Source of the DNA: Bacteroidaceae bacterium
Lineage (GTDB): Bacteria; Bacteroidota; Bacteroidia; Bacteroidales; Bacteroidaceae
NCBI GenBank assembly: GCA_017617805.1
Contig: JAFZVN010000026.1
Coordinates: forward strand, 1 to 45,218
Length of the DNA stretch: 45,218 bases
Reading direction: 5' to 3'
Of the stretch, positions 1 to 9,433 are shown piece after piece. Within the stretch, counting starts at the first letter, position 1. Each line of letters opens with the position of its first letter. The notes below the pieces were generated by a model that had not been told where the DNA came from, did no database searches, and saw only the letters and a list, made by a program, of their open reading frames with translations. Made by a program: the position numbers and the translations under genes.

Positions 1-18
1 CCTAATAATTTTTTGATT

Positions 19-138
19 ATGAAGAACAAGGAACTTTGGAAGGCAATCATTCAGATTGCGGTATCGATTCTGACGGCAGTCCTCATCAAGGAAGATACTT
101 TTCCAGTTCTTTCAGGGATTTGCCTCGATTCAGCTTGA
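19..138 (+). pseudogene. Truncated smalltalk-type small protein
   Basis: A 39-codon ORF begins MKNKELWKAIIQ and continues with a hydrophobic stretch ending ILTAVL. This matches, from memory, the start of the Bacteroidales smalltalk family, which is about 32 residues long and normally ends in a short tail close to TTLGVTSC. Here the family pattern stops at about residue 22, and the reading frame continues into the antisense of the last 53 bases of the convergent TPR gene, adding an unrelated tail IKEDTFPVLSGICLDSA. That suggests a deletion or rearrangement fused the small gene to the end of the glycogen operon. The function of smalltalk proteins is unknown; in other genomes they often sit next to an N-acetylmuramoyl-L-alanine amidase. 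It could still be translated as a fusion. Family assignment is moderate; the abnormal C terminus is seen directly. Confidence 0.5.
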
Positions 139-1363
139 AATAGGTTTCGCGGAGACCTTCAAGCCAGAGGGAGGAATTGTTTTCCGCAAAGCGGCGGGAC
201 TGTTCGAAGGATTTGCAGGCCTGACGATAGAGTTGGGTGATGGCTGCTTTCTGACGAGCATAGGAGGGGTCACGCAAAGGAAGATTGAAGCGTGCGTATG
301 CCACATGAGCCTCATGAAGATGGATGCTGCCAATGGCAGCATAGGCTTCAGCATCGTCGGCTTGGATATCCAAACACTTCTGGTAGGATGCCAACGCCTC
401 CTCATAACGTTCCAAAAGCTGCTGTTCTGTGCCAGCCATATACCAATAGTCACGTCGCTCAGGATGGAGGGATGTCATCCGCAACACTTTCTGCAATGCC
501 TGGTCGTACAGACCCACATCAGTGTAGTGCTTCACCAAGGTGATGAAGAAGTACTCAACGTCTGGATAGGCTTCAAAACCTTGTTCCAACAAACGCACCT
601 GTTGAGCTGTGTCACCCAATTGCACAGCGGTCTTGCTGCCGATTTCCAAGAGTTGAGGACGGAGTTGCTCATCTTTCAGACTTTCACTGAGATAAGACTC
701 AACAGCTCCATAATTGCTCGAACCAAATGCACTCAGCACAGCCAGCACAGATGCCTCGGTCATATCGTCAGGATCAGCCACAATGGTAGCACCTTTTGAA
801 TCACGAAAAACGTCTGACGATTTGGTCTGAACATAAAGATTGATGAAGCGGAAAGCATCAGCGTATGCCTTCCGTTTGTAGTAGAATTTACCACCTCCCA
901 AGAGGTTCTTTCGATAAGGAAGAAGCGTCTGCTGCACTGCCCCACGCCATCGGGTCTGGGCTTTCTTTCCCTCTGCCACACGTTTGGCCATCGCCACTTG
1001 TTCGAGGCTGTCACACTTTAGCCCCGTCATATAGATGTCGTAAATATAATTGAAGTATGCGACAGTGTCTGGACGATTGTTGAGGTAGATTTTCCGATTT
1101 TCCTCTCCGATGAGTTCATTGAGGGCATCGACCTGATATTTGTACAATTGTGGGTCGGCTGCCGCTTCAGGGTATTGCTGGATGGCTTCAAGAAGTCCCT
1201 TTCGCGCCTGCGTATAGTTCTTTTCCTTCATGCTGGTGCGATAGGCCTTCACGATGCTCGACCGCTTATAAGGCTTGTCAGCGGCTTGCGTGGGCAAAAA
1301 GAATGCACAATGTATCACGCATAATAGAGCCAACGCTTTGTATAGAGATGGAAATTTATGCAT
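86..1363 (-). CDS. Secreted tetratricopeptide-repeat protein
   Basis: The 425-residue product starts with an n-region (MHKFPSLYK), a hydrophobic core and a likely signal peptidase I site near TQAA at about residue 28, so it is probably periplasmic. The first two thirds are helical without a family I recognise. Residues about 265-345 contain TPR-like helix pairs, with phrases such as GLYDQALQKVLRM and ERYEEALASYQKCLDI. TPR domains bind other proteins, and no catalytic motif is visible. It is the last of three minus-strand genes, 32 bases after the glucan phosphorylase stop, so it is probably co-transcribed with the glycogen genes. A role in glycogen metabolism is not shown, because the protein seems exported. 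Its stop codon lies at the junction with the truncated smalltalk ORF, so its C-terminal end may have been altered there. Confidence 0.8.
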   Translation of the reverse strand: MHKFPSLYKALALLCVIHCAFFLPTQAADKPYKRSSIVKAYRTSMKEKNYTQARKGLLEAIQQYPEAAADPQLYKYQVDALNELIGEENRKIYLNNRPDTVAYFNYIYDIYMTGLKCDSLEQVAMAKRVAEGKKAQTRWRGAVQQTLLPYRKNLLGGGKFYYKRKAYADAFRFINLYVQTKSSDVFRDSKGATIVADPDDMTEASVLAVLSAFGSSNYGAVESYLSESLKDEQLRPQLLEIGSKTAVQLGDTAQQVRLLEQGFEAYPDVEYFFITLVKHYTDVGLYDQALQKVLRMTSLHPERRDYWYMAGTEQQLLERYEEALASYQKCLDIQADDAEAYAAIGSIHLHEAHVAYARFNLPLRDPSYARQKAAITQLYRQACKSFEQSRRFAENNSSLWLEGLRETYFKLNRGKSLKELEKYLP

Positions 1364-1395
1364 AATACATTGTGCGGAGAAATGATAAATATGAA

Positions 1396-3963
1396 TTAGT
1401 TAAACCACTTCACGTAGCAGAAGTCCTGACGGTGAGGCAGGTCTGCGTTCTTAGGATACATACGGTATGCCACCTTGAAGCTGCCAGCCGTAGGAATCGT
1501 GTGGATGCCTTCGAAGGTGTAGAGGTTGCCCTCACGCTTCGTCACCTTGAACTCTTCCACCTGACTGATGTGCTCACGGCCTTCCTCGTCACGATAAATC
1601 GTCACGAGTTCGAAGCCAATGGCATCGTCAAGTCCCTGTTCGTCAATCACATACTTCACCTTATACTTCTTACCAGAGAGCACATCGCCCTTGATCATTT
1701 CCTCTTCCTTCTCACAGGAAACGACGCTGATGTAGTCCCAACGTGAAGCCACCAATTCCTTCCATGCAGCAATGTCCTTCGCCTTCTTAAAGTTGTCGGC
1801 AAAGAGCGCCTTGCGACGTTCTGCCAATGGGCAGTAGAACTTGGTGAAGTAGTCATCGAGCTGACGCTTCATCGTGTAATGTGGTGCAATCTGTGCGATA
1901 GAGTTCTTGACGGTCTGGATCCAGCCCTCAGAGTACCCCTTCGAGTTGCGTGCATAGTAGAGAGGCAGGATTTCATTCTCGAGCAGCGAGTAGATGGTGG
2001 CTGCATCGAGCTGGTCTTGCTGCTCCTGATTTGGGAAGGTGCGCTTGTCGGTGAGTGCCCATCCTGCGCCCTCACGATAGCCTTCGAGCCACCAGCCGTC
2101 CAGCACGGAAAGGTTGACAACACCGTTCATGAGCGCCTTTTCGCCAGAAGTACCTGAAGCTTCGAGTGGACGAGTTGGAGTATTCATCCAGATGTCCACA
2201 CCAGTCACCAAGCGACGAGCCAACTTCATGTCGTAGTTCTCAAGGAAGATAATCTTGCCCAAGAACTCAGGACGGCGGCTGATCTCGTAAATCTTCTTGA
2301 TGAGACCCTGGCCTGCTCCATCGGCTGGGTGAGCCTTACCTGCAAAGAGGAACTGAACAGGATAGTTGGGGTTGTTGACAATCTTGGCAAGACGGTCGAG
2401 GTCTGAGAAAAGGAGGTGAGCACGCTTGTATGTGGCAAAGCGACGTGCAAAGCCAATCGTGAGCGCGTTGGGGTTGATTTTCTCCACGATAGACACGATG
2501 CGAGAAGGGTCACCCTGGTGCTTCAACCAATCCTCCTTGAAGGCCTTCTTGATGTATTCAATCAGTTTCGATTTGAGGGCAAGACGAGTGTTCCAGATTT
2601 CCTGATCTGGCACGTTATAGATAGCCTCCCAAATCTTCTCGTTCGACTGGTCAGAAAGGTGAGACTTATCAAAGTTCTTGGCATAGAGAGACTTCCACTC
2701 AGAGGCAGTCCATGTTGGCATGTGAACACCATTGGTCACATAGCCCACGTTGTCGAGTTCCTCTGGGAAGTAGCCCTTCCAGATGCCGTTGAACATGTCC
2801 TTAGACACCTTACCATGCAGCCAGCTCACGCCATTCACCCAAGAACAGGTGTTGCAGGCAAACGTGGACATGCAGAAACGCTCACCCTTGTCGTCAGGAT
2901 TCACACGACCCATTCCCATGAAGTCGTCCCAGCTGATGCCGAGCTTCTCAGGATACTGACCCATGTACTTGCCAAAGAGCGCCTCGTCGAAATAGTCGTG
3001 ACCTGCTGGCACAGGGGTGTGAACGGTATAGAGAGAAGAAGTACGAACCACTTCGAGTGCCTCGTTGAAGGAAAGGCCACCTTCCACATATTCCACCAAA
3101 CGCTGCACGTTGGCAAGGGCTGCGTGACCCTCGTTGCAGTGGATGATGTCTTTCTTGATGCCGAGCTTGTTGAGCAAAAGGACGCCACCGATACCCAGCA
3201 GAATCTCCTGCTTCAGACGGTTCTCCCAGTCGCCACCATAAAGGGCATGGGTGATGGAACGGTCGTACTCAGAGTTCATGTCGTTGTCGGTGTCGAGCAA
3301 ATAGAGCTTCACACGACCCACATTCACGCGCCAAACGAGGGCATGAACCGTATAGTTGTTGTAAGGAACGTCAATCACCACCTGATTGCCTTCAGCATCC
3401 AACTCACGCTCGATAGGCAGGGTTGGGAACACCTGAGCCTCGTAGTTGGCCACCTGCTGGCCCTCCATCGAGAGCGTCTGAGTAAAATAACCGTAGCGAT
3501 AGAGGAAACCAACAGCACAGAAGTCGATATTGGAATCAGAAGCCTCCTTCACATAGTCACCAGCCAAGATGCCAAGACCACCAGAGTAAATCTTCAGCAC
3601 GTGGCTCAAACCATACTCCATGCAGAGATAAGCCACCGAAGGACGGTTCTTGTCAGGCTTCACGTCCATATAGGTACGGAAATCCTTATAAACCTTATTG
3701 ATACGTTCTACAATCTTCTTGTCGGAAGCGATAGTCTCAAGCTTCTCATAGTTCATGCGGCCAAGGAAGAGAACAGGATTCTGCTGAACCTCGTGCCAAA
3801 GTGAGGAATCCATATCATTGAAGATATGACCGACTTCGTTATTCCATGACCACCACATGTTGTGAGCTATCTCGTTCAGAGGCTCAAGAGCCGCAGGAAC
3901 GGACGATCTAACACTAATCTCACGCCAATTTGGATTGTTGGCGTTGCTTGCTTGAATTCTCAT
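1396..3963 (-). CDS. glgP: Alpha-glucan (glycogen) phosphorylase, GT35
   Basis: An 855-residue protein of the GT35 phosphorylase family in the form typical of Bacteroidetes, with an N-terminal DUF3417-like segment ([15 protein letters not shown]). It splits alpha-1,4-glucan with inorganic phosphate to give glucose-1-phosphate in the cytoplasm. The pyridoxal-phosphate lysine lies in [13 protein letters not shown] at about residue 605-610; the usual family form is SGTSGMKA, so the Glu in place of Met is a small deviation. Other family marks are HCNEGHAAL and [12 protein letters not shown]. The C-terminal 90 residues look like a separate beta-rich extension. It lies 30 bases downstream of the glycogen synthase, so synthesis and breakdown enzymes share one operon. 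It would be hard to mistake for another family. Confidence 0.96.
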   Translation of the reverse strand: MRIQASNANNPNWREISVRSSVPAALEPLNEIAHNMWWSWNNEVGHIFNDMDSSLWHEVQQNPVLFLGRMNYEKLETIASDKKIVERINKVYKDFRTYMDVKPDKNRPSVAYLCMEYGLSHVLKIYSGGLGILAGDYVKEASDSNIDFCAVGFLYRYGYFTQTLSMEGQQVANYEAQVFPTLPIERELDAEGNQVVIDVPYNNYTVHALVWRVNVGRVKLYLLDTDNDMNSEYDRSITHALYGGDWENRLKQEILLGIGGVLLLNKLGIKKDIIHCNEGHAALANVQRLVEYVEGGLSFNEALEVVRTSSLYTVHTPVPAGHDYFDEALFGKYMGQYPEKLGISWDDFMGMGRVNPDDKGERFCMSTFACNTCSWVNGVSWLHGKVSKDMFNGIWKGYFPEELDNVGYVTNGVHMPTWTASEWKSLYAKNFDKSHLSDQSNEKIWEAIYNVPDQEIWNTRLALKSKLIEYIKKAFKEDWLKHQGDPSRIVSIVEKINPNALTIGFARRFATYKRAHLLFSDLDRLAKIVNNPNYPVQFLFAGKAHPADGAGQGLIKKIYEISRRPEFLGKIIFLENYDMKLARRLVTGVDIWMNTPTRPLEASGTSGEKALMNGVVNLSVLDGWWLEGYREGAGWALTDKRTFPNQEQQDQLDAATIYSLLENEILPLYYARNSKGYSEGWIQTVKNSIAQIAPHYTMKRQLDDYFTKFYCPLAERRKALFADNFKKAKDIAAWKELVASRWDYISVVSCEKEEEMIKGDVLSGKKYKVKYVIDEQGLDDAIGFELVTIYRDEEGREHISQVEEFKVTKREGNLYTFEGIHTIPTAGSFKVAYRMYPKNADLPHRQDFCYVKWFN

Positions 3964-3993
3964 AATTATATATATATTAGATATTATTCTTTA

Positions 3994-5670
3994 TTATTTA
4001 ACTCTCTCGTCGCGTTTGGCAAGCGCCTTGCTGTATGCTTCGTAGTAATACTTGATGAAGTGCTTCCAAAGCGCCTTTTCAGCCACCTTCTCCGCATTCT
4101 TGCGAGCAGCATTCACCTCCTTCTTGTTCATCTTGGAGAACCTCAGGACTGTGTCACGGATGGTGTCGCTCACTTCATCAAAGTTGTAATCAGAACGGTG
4201 TATCGTCTTCACACCATCCTCAATCTCGCTCACTCCACCCTTCAAGCTGTTTGCCCAGATGCCGAAACCAGCCAAATCGGTAGTAATGCAAGGCACATGG
4301 AACGCCACAGACTCTGTAGGTGTGTAGCCCCAAGGCTCGTAATAGGATGGGAAGATGGTCAAATCCATGCCAATCAGCACATCATAGTAATGTTTGTTGA
4401 AGATGCCATCCGTGCCATCCAAGTAGCAAGGTACGAAGATGACCTTCACCTTGTCTTCTGGACGGTTGTACATATCGAGCCAGTTCATCTGCCCCAACAC
4501 CTTATCGTTTTCCTGTTCATGCAGCACATGCGTGATGCGTGGGTCGCCAATGGCACCATATTTCACAGGATTATGCTTCTTGGAAGACAACGCCACCTTC
4601 AAATCCATGCGAGCCTCCTTCATCCATGCAGGCACCATCACGAAGGCCAGCACGTTCTTCTCCAGGCGGTCATCCCAACGCAGACGGTTCATCGCATCAA
4701 TATACACGTTGATGCCTTTGTTCTGATATTCATATCGACCGCCAGTGGTGATGATGATGGTGTCATCGTCCAACTCTGTGCCCATCAGCGTATTTGCCAC
4801 CTTCAGGAGGGTTTCACGCGCTTTCGCCCTTGCCTCGTTGAATTTCGTCGCAGGGGATGGCACAAAGTCATTCTCAAAACCATTCATCAGAATCTCATCA
4901 GCAGGCTTGTCGAGCAGTTCCGTACATTCTCGGCCTGTGATTTCGCTCACCGTCGTAAAGCAATCCACGTGCCAAGCAGCCTGCTTCTCTACCGAGTGTT
5001 TGGATTCCACACCCAGTTCCGAAGCCATTTGGTCGCCGTTATAGGCAGGAAGATAATCATACAGCGGCTTGTTGTTGCCTGCGATAGAACGTCCTATGGT
5101 AGTAGCATGGGTCGTGAAGATGGTGGCCACCTCAGGCACATACTTCTGCACATAGAGCGCTGCGAGACAAGTCTGCCACTCATGTGCCTGGAACACCACA
5201 TTATCCTCCTTGGTCAAACCGAAGAACCTGTAGTAGCTCTCCACCACCTTGCCTGCTGCCCACGAGAACATCAGGCTCTCGTCATAATCACCATAAGCGT
5301 TCAGCGAATTGACTCGGAAATTCTCCCAAGCCCAAGCGAATATCTCATTCCGTTGCTCAAAAAAAGGTTTGAAATCCACCAAGATGGCGATGGGTTCTCC
5401 AGGCACCTGCCAACGTCCCACACGAAATGTGACGCCGTCATATTCCTGCGCACTCTGCCTCCACTTCGCAAGCAAAGTTTTGCTCTCCTTGAAAAGGGGA
5501 TTCTTTTTACCTTCCCAAAAGTCGGGACCGATGAAAAAGACTTTGTCTGTAAGTTTTTCCTGAAGCGTCTTTGCACGCGTAGATAATACTGTATATATAC
5601 CACCTACCTTATTGCAGACCTCCCAACTTGATTCAAAAATGTATTGTGGTTCCTGTACCTTTTTAGCCAT
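3994..5670 (-). CDS. Glycogen synthase, GT3 (eukaryote-like) family
   Basis: The 558-residue protein begins with FESSWEVCNKVGGIYTVL, the donor-site signature of the GT3 family (animal and yeast glycogen synthases). It also has the C-terminal acidic motif YYEPWGYTPTESVAFH at about residue 440-455, where the two Glu residues are catalytic in this family. GT3 enzymes transfer glucose from UDP-glucose to the non-reducing end of glycogen; the usual bacterial GlgA is GT5 and uses ADP-glucose. At 558 residues it is shorter than eukaryotic members (about 700) and lacks obvious Arg-rich or phosphorylation extensions. It is first in the operon with glgP, 45 bases behind a clear Bacteroidetes promoter. 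Assignment is very secure; donor use is inferred from the family. Confidence 0.95.
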   Translation of the reverse strand: MAKKVQEPQYIFESSWEVCNKVGGIYTVLSTRAKTLQEKLTDKVFFIGPDFWEGKKNPLFKESKTLLAKWRQSAQEYDGVTFRVGRWQVPGEPIAILVDFKPFFEQRNEIFAWAWENFRVNSLNAYGDYDESLMFSWAAGKVVESYYRFFGLTKEDNVVFQAHEWQTCLAALYVQKYVPEVATIFTTHATTIGRSIAGNNKPLYDYLPAYNGDQMASELGVESKHSVEKQAAWHVDCFTTVSEITGRECTELLDKPADEILMNGFENDFVPSPATKFNEARAKARETLLKVANTLMGTELDDDTIIITTGGRYEYQNKGINVYIDAMNRLRWDDRLEKNVLAFVMVPAWMKEARMDLKVALSSKKHNPVKYGAIGDPRITHVLHEQENDKVLGQMNWLDMYNRPEDKVKVIFVPCYLDGTDGIFNKHYYDVLIGMDLTIFPSYYEPWGYTPTESVAFHVPCITTDLAGFGIWANSLKGGVSEIEDGVKTIHRSDYNFDEVSDTIRDTVLRFSKMNKKEVNAARKNAEKVAEKALWKHFIKYYYEAYSKALAKRDERVK

Positions 5671-5715
5671 AAATAGAACGAAATACTTTTACCTTATAAA
5701 AAAACTAATCGGCTG

Positions 5716-5723
5716 CAAAGGTA
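5716..5723 (-). promoter_or_regulatory. Promoter -7 box of the glycogen operon
   Basis: On the minus strand this reads TACCTTTG, an exact match to the Bacteroidetes -7 consensus TAnnTTTG. It sits about 46 bases upstream of the glycogen synthase start, giving a leader of roughly 40 bases. No clear TTTG box is visible at the -33 position. Confidence 0.75.
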
Positions 5724-5936
5724 CTGATTTATTTTTATTTAGGAAATATTTAGACTGAAAAACATACATAGAAACATCAAAAAAGATGGATGCAGCGATT
5801 AAACCTTCTATTTTTCCCATCGTCTTATCAAGTGTAAAGCAAGAAAATTAGACGGCAACGCCTATCTTAATAACCAACAACTCAAACAATTTATTAGTAA
5901 AATTCATCAACCAAAACTTTTAACGACACAAGCAGT

Positions 5937-6401
5937 ATGAAAAAGTTATTTCTGACCATGATGGTGGCAATGATTTCGCTCACCTCATTTGCACAGTTCG
6001 GTGGCGGCGGACAGCGCCGCGAGTTCAAACCTGAAGACATCGCCACACGCAGAGCAGACCAGGTGAAAGAGGCTGCCAAGACGACTGACGAGCAGTACAA
6101 GAAAGTGTATGACCTCTTCCTGAAGCAGGCTCAGGAGCAGCAGGCAAAGATGAAGGAGGCTCAGGAGAAGGGTGAACGTCAGCAGTTCGACCGCGAGGCC
6201 ATGCAGAAGCAGCAGGAGGCTACCAATGCCGCTCTGAAGGAAATTCTGGGCGAGGCACAGTATGCCGAATATGAGAAGGCTCAGCAAGAGCGTCGCCAGC
6301 GCTTCGGACAAGGTGGCGGCGGCAGAGGCCAAGGTGGTGGTCGCCCAGGTGGTCGTCCAGGTGGTGAACGTCCACAGCAGAACCAAGGCACCAACATGTA
6401 A
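5937..6401 (+). CDS. Secreted Spy/DUF4890-like protein with Gly-rich tail
   Basis: A 154-residue protein with a clean signal peptide (MKKLFLTMMVAMISLTSFAQ), so it is exported. The mature part is one long helical, Gln/Glu/Lys-rich region (about residues 35-125) with repeated QAQEQQAKMKEAQEK-type sequence. This resembles the small Spy-like or DUF4890 periplasmic proteins of Bacteroidetes, which may act as chaperones. The last 30 residues are almost only Gly, Arg, Gln and Pro (GGGRGQGGGRPGGRPGG), a low-complexity tail that should be unstructured. It stands alone between the divergent glycogen operon and the trp leader and is followed by a good terminator. I see no strong promoter match upstream. 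Family placement is by composition and layout only. Confidence 0.75.
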   Translation: MKKLFLTMMVAMISLTSFAQFGGGGQRREFKPEDIATRRADQVKEAAKTTDEQYKKVYDLFLKQAQEQQAKMKEAQEKGERQQFDREAMQKQQEATNAALKEILGEAQYAEYEKAQQERRQRFGQGGGGRGQGGGRPGGRPGGERPQQNQGTNM

Positions 6402-6441
6402 TGCATTGCGCTTAAAACCAACTTGTATTATATTTAACAAG

Positions 6442-6475
6442 CACCCACAAGGCTCACGGGCTTTGTGGGTGAAAT
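6442..6475 (+). terminator. Rho-independent terminator after the Spy-like gene
   Basis: A perfect 9-bp stem (CACCCACAA with TTGTGGGTG) and a 12-base loop are followed by AAATTTTT, about 40 bases after the stop codon. Confidence 0.8.
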
Positions 6476-6550
6476 TTTTAGCATCCCATCCGTCATTTTG
6501 AGTACAAAACAAACTTTTTGAGAGAAAAACGTTATTTTTTTGCCGTTTTG

Positions 6551-6582
6551 TTTGTGAGTTTGATAGAAAAGTCGTTACTTTG
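6551..6582 (+). promoter_or_regulatory. Promoter of the trp operon
   Basis: TTTG at 6551-6554 (-33) and TTACTTTG at 6575-6582 (seven of eight matches to TAnnTTTG) are 20 bases apart, the usual Bacteroidetes spacing. Transcription should begin near 6588, about 20 bases before the Trp-rich leader ORF. Confidence 0.75.
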
Positions 6583-6608
6583 CAGTCGAAATGATAATTT
6601 CAATTCAA

Positions 6609-6668
6609 ATGACTAAGAAGTTTAACGCATATTGGTGGTGGCAGAACTTGGGATTCAAAAAATCGTAA
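6609..6668 (+). CDS. trpL: trp operon leader peptide
   Basis: A 19-codon ORF encodes MTKKFNAYWWWQNLGFKKS. Three consecutive UGG codons (6633-6641) in so short a peptide, 114 bases before trpB, are the mark of transcription attenuation by ribosome stalling. When charged tRNA-Trp is scarce the ribosome should stop on these codons; otherwise it runs to the stop at 6666, covering the segment that can pair with the terminator loop. The Rfam candidate class 'Bacteroid-trp' describes leaders of this kind in Bacteroidetes. The peptide itself probably has no other role. Confidence 0.88.
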   Translation: MTKKFNAYWWWQNLGFKKS

Positions 6669-6745
6669 GTCCATCGGTCATACCCCTATGCAGAACAAAA
6701 GCATAGCACAAAAAGAGCCTGTCGTACTTGCGATAGGCTCTTTTT
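6662..6745 (+). promoter_or_regulatory. trp attenuator: competing helix and terminator
   Basis: The terminator is a 15-bp hairpin (6710-6724 with 6731-6745, one G-U pair, loop UACUUG) ending in UUUUU. A competing 9-bp helix can form between AUCGUAAGU (6662-6670, overlapping the leader stop codon) and ACUUGCGAU (6726-6734), which takes in the terminator loop and the start of its 3' arm. A small helix CTATGC/GCATAG (6686-6691 with 6701-6706) lies between. A ribosome stalled at the Trp codons leaves 6662-6670 free, whereas one at the stop codon covers it. The pairings are read from sequence; the switch mechanism is inferred from known trp attenuators. The competing helix removes only four stem pairs directly, so its strength needs folding analysis. 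Confidence 0.75.
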
Positions 6746-6782
6746 AAGTTTAAGAAATAGTAAAACGTAAAATAATATATAT

Positions 6783-7997
6783 ATGAGTTATCAAGTAGAT
6801 GAAAATGGCTTCTACGGACAGTTCGGCGGAGCCTACATTCCTGAGATTCTCTACAAGACGGTGGAAGATCTGAAGAAGGCTTACCTCCCCATCTTGGAGA
6901 GTGAGGAGTTCAAGCGTGAGTACTATGCCTTGCTGAAGGACTATGTGGGGCGTCCTTCCCCACTCTATCTGGCCAAGCGCATGAGCGAGAAGTATGGTTG
7001 TCAACTCTATCTGAAGCGTGAAGACCTGAACCACACTGGCGCTCACAAAATCAACAATGCCTTGGGACAGATCCTTTTAGCGAAGAAGTTGGGTAAGAAA
7101 CGTATCATCGCTGAGACTGGCGCTGGTCAACATGGTGTGGCAACAGCCACTGCCTGTGCGTTGATGGATATGCCCTGCACAGTGTATCAGGGTGCGCTCG
7201 ATGTACAGCGTCAGCACGTGAACGTGGAACGCATGAAGATGTTGGGCGCTACGGTGGTGCCTGTGGAGAGCGGCAATAAGACCCTGAAGGATGCCACCAA
7301 CGAGGCGATCCGTGACTGGTGCTGCCATCCAGCCGACACCTTTTATATCATAGGAAGTACGGTGGGTCCGCACCCTTATCCGGATATGGTGGCTCGACTC
7401 CAGTCGGTCATCTCAGAGGAAATCAAATGGCAGCTCCAAGAGAAGATTGGTAGAGATTATCCTGACTATCTGATGGCTTGTGTGGGTGGAGGCAGCAATG
7501 CCGCTGGCACCATCTACCACTACATTGATGATGAACGTGTGAAGATTATCCTTGGAGAGGCTGGAGGTCTGGGCATTGATTCGGGTCAGACCGCAGCAAG
7601 CATGCAGGTGGGTACGGTGGGCATCCTGCACGGAAGCCGCATCAAACTGATGCAGACGGAGGATGGTCAAATCATCGAGCCATACTCCATCTCAGCTGGC
7701 CTCGACTATCCAGGCACTGGACCTATCCACTGCAACCTCTACGAGACAGGACGTGCACAAGTGCTCCCAGCCAACGACGATGAAGCCCTCGCAGCAGCCT
7801 ATGAACTGACTCGCATGGAGGGTATCATACCAGCCCTTGAAAGTGCTCATGCTTTGGCACTCCTGCCCAAGGTGAAAGACCAGTTCACGAAGGACACGGT
7901 GGTGGTGCTCACGGTAAGTGGTCGAGGTGACAAGGACTTGGACACGTATTTGAGAGAAATGAATACTCTAAACTCTAAACCCAAAACTCTAAGCTAA
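6783..7997 (+). CDS. trpB: Tryptophan synthase beta chain
   Basis: A 404-residue TrpB of normal length. It condenses indole with L-serine to give tryptophan, using pyridoxal phosphate. The cofactor lysine is K89 in HTGAHKINNALGQ, and the phosphate-binding loop GGGSNAAG lies at about residue 236. Unlike in proteobacteria, trpB is the first structural gene, directly after the attenuator, while trpA is last; this is the Bacteroidetes order. The stop codon overlaps the trpE start by one base (TAATG), suggesting coupled translation. The last 11 residues (NTLNSKPKTLS) are encoded by an AACTCTA-type tandem repeat (7965-7993), the same repeat seen inside trpF, so the C terminus seems extended by repeat-derived sequence. 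Confidence 0.97.
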   Translation: MSYQVDENGFYGQFGGAYIPEILYKTVEDLKKAYLPILESEEFKREYYALLKDYVGRPSPLYLAKRMSEKYGCQLYLKREDLNHTGAHKINNALGQILLAKKLGKKRIIAETGAGQHGVATATACALMDMPCTVYQGALDVQRQHVNVERMKMLGATVVPVESGNKTLKDATNEAIRDWCCHPADTFYIIGSTVGPHPYPDMVARLQSVISEEIKWQLQEKIGRDYPDYLMACVGGGSNAAGTIYHYIDDERVKIILGEAGGLGIDSGQTAASMQVGTVGILHGSRIKLMQTEDGQIIEPYSISAGLDYPGTGPIHCNLYETGRAQVLPANDDEALAAAYELTRMEGIIPALESAHALALLPKVKDQFTKDTVVVLTVSGRGDKDLDTYLREMNTLNSKPKTLS

Positions 7998-9391
7998 TGT
8001 TCACTTATCATACCGCCTCAAAAAAGATTTTGGGTGACCTCAATACCCCAGTGAGCGTCTATCTGAGAGTGCGCGATGCCTATCCGCAGAGCGCATTGAT
8101 GGAATGCTCCGACTATCATGACGGCAAGAACTCACGTTCGTTCATCTGCCTTCATCCCATCGGCAGCGTGTCGGTGGAGCATGGTGTGGGCGTGATGAGA
8201 TTCCCTGACGGAGAAGAAACTCAGACACCGATTACTGGTGGCGATGACACAGCAAAGCTCATCAATGATTTTCTCCATCAGTTCCACATCGAGGGAGCGC
8301 ACAAGAGCGACTGCGGCCTCTATGGCTACACCACCTTCAATGCCGTGCGTTATTTTGAGCATATCGACGTGAAGGATGAGACACAAGCCAAGAATGATGC
8401 GCCCGACCTCCTCTACATTCTCTATAAGGATTACATCGTCTTTGACCACTTCAAGAATGAAGTGACCATCATCGAGCTGTTGGCCGATGGTGAGGAGGAT
8501 GACCTCGATCAGTTGGAGCACGATGTGAACAACCGTCCCTATCAGCAATACGGTTTCCATCCTGTAGGCGACTGCACTTCCACCCTGACTGACGACGAGC
8601 ATCGTGAGAATATCCGTAGAGGCATCAAGCATTGCCTGCGTGGCGACGTATTCCAAATTGTGCTCTCCCGCCGCTTCAAGCAGAAATACGAGGGTGATGA
8701 TTTCAAGCTCTACCGAGCCCTCCGCAGCATCAACCCATCGCCCTACCTCTTCTACATGGACTTCGGTGGCTTCCGAATCTTTGGTTCTTCGCCTGAGACC
8801 CACTGCCGCATTGAAGATAGCAGAGCCTACATCGACCCCATCGCTGGCACTACCAAGCGCACAGGTGATGCAGAGCAAGACCGCCAGAACGCGCTCTACC
8901 TGAAGAACGACCCGAAGGAGAACGCCGAGCACGTGATGCTGGTTGACCTTGCCCGCAATGACCTCAGCCGCAACTGTCACGATGTGAAGGTTGACTTCTA
9001 CAAGGACATGCAGTTCTATAGCCACGTCATCCACCTCGTGTCTCGTGTCAGTGGCGTCTTGAATGAAGGAGCTGATCCTGTGAAGGCTTTCATCGACACC
9101 TTCCCTGCTGGTACACTCTCTGGTGCCCCCAAAGTTCGTGCCATGCAACTCATCTCCAAATACGAGCCACACAATCGTGGTGCTTACGGAGGCTGTGTGG
9201 GCAGCATCGGATTCGACGGCAGTCTCAACCAAGCCATCACCATCCGCACATTCGTCAGCCGAAACAGCGAACTTTGGTTCCAAGCTGGTGGCGGCATCGT
9301 GGCGAAAAGCGATGTGGAGTATGAACTTCAAGAAGTGAACAACAAACTCGGCGCATTACGTAAAGCCATCAGCATCGCTGAAAAGCTTTGA
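7997..9391 (+). CDS. trpE: Anthranilate synthase component I
   Basis: The 464-residue chorismate-binding subunit makes anthranilate from chorismate with ammonia supplied by TrpG. Chorismate-family motifs are DPIAGTTKRTGD at about residue 281 and GTLSGAPKVRAM at about 373. The N-terminal LMECSDYH (residues 34-41) corresponds to the LLES-type tryptophan-binding motif, so feedback inhibition by tryptophan is likely. It starts on the A of the trpB stop codon. Para-aminobenzoate synthase PabB is the main alternative, but position inside the trp operon and the N-terminal motif favour TrpE. Confidence 0.96.
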   Translation: MFTYHTASKKILGDLNTPVSVYLRVRDAYPQSALMECSDYHDGKNSRSFICLHPIGSVSVEHGVGVMRFPDGEETQTPITGGDDTAKLINDFLHQFHIEGAHKSDCGLYGYTTFNAVRYFEHIDVKDETQAKNDAPDLLYILYKDYIVFDHFKNEVTIIELLADGEEDDLDQLEHDVNNRPYQQYGFHPVGDCTSTLTDDEHRENIRRGIKHCLRGDVFQIVLSRRFKQKYEGDDFKLYRALRSINPSPYLFYMDFGGFRIFGSSPETHCRIEDSRAYIDPIAGTTKRTGDAEQDRQNALYLKNDPKENAEHVMLVDLARNDLSRNCHDVKVDFYKDMQFYSHVIHLVSRVSGVLNEGADPVKAFIDTFPAGTLSGAPKVRAMQLISKYEPHNRGAYGGCVGSIGFDGSLNQAITIRTFVSRNSELWFQAGGGIVAKSDVEYELQEVNNKLGALRKAISIAEKL

Positions 9392-9433
9392 TAGAGTTGC
9401 AGAGTTGAAAATTGAAGAACTAAAGTTTCGATT

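Noticed and set aside
3862-5586. 574-codon ORF opposite the glycogen synthase gene, and similar long antisense ORFs (2416-3804, 8132-9331, 23268-24959, 32878-34005, 37815-39002)
   Set aside because: They mirror strongly supported genes, show no family features, and arise from codon bias that leaves few antisense stops.
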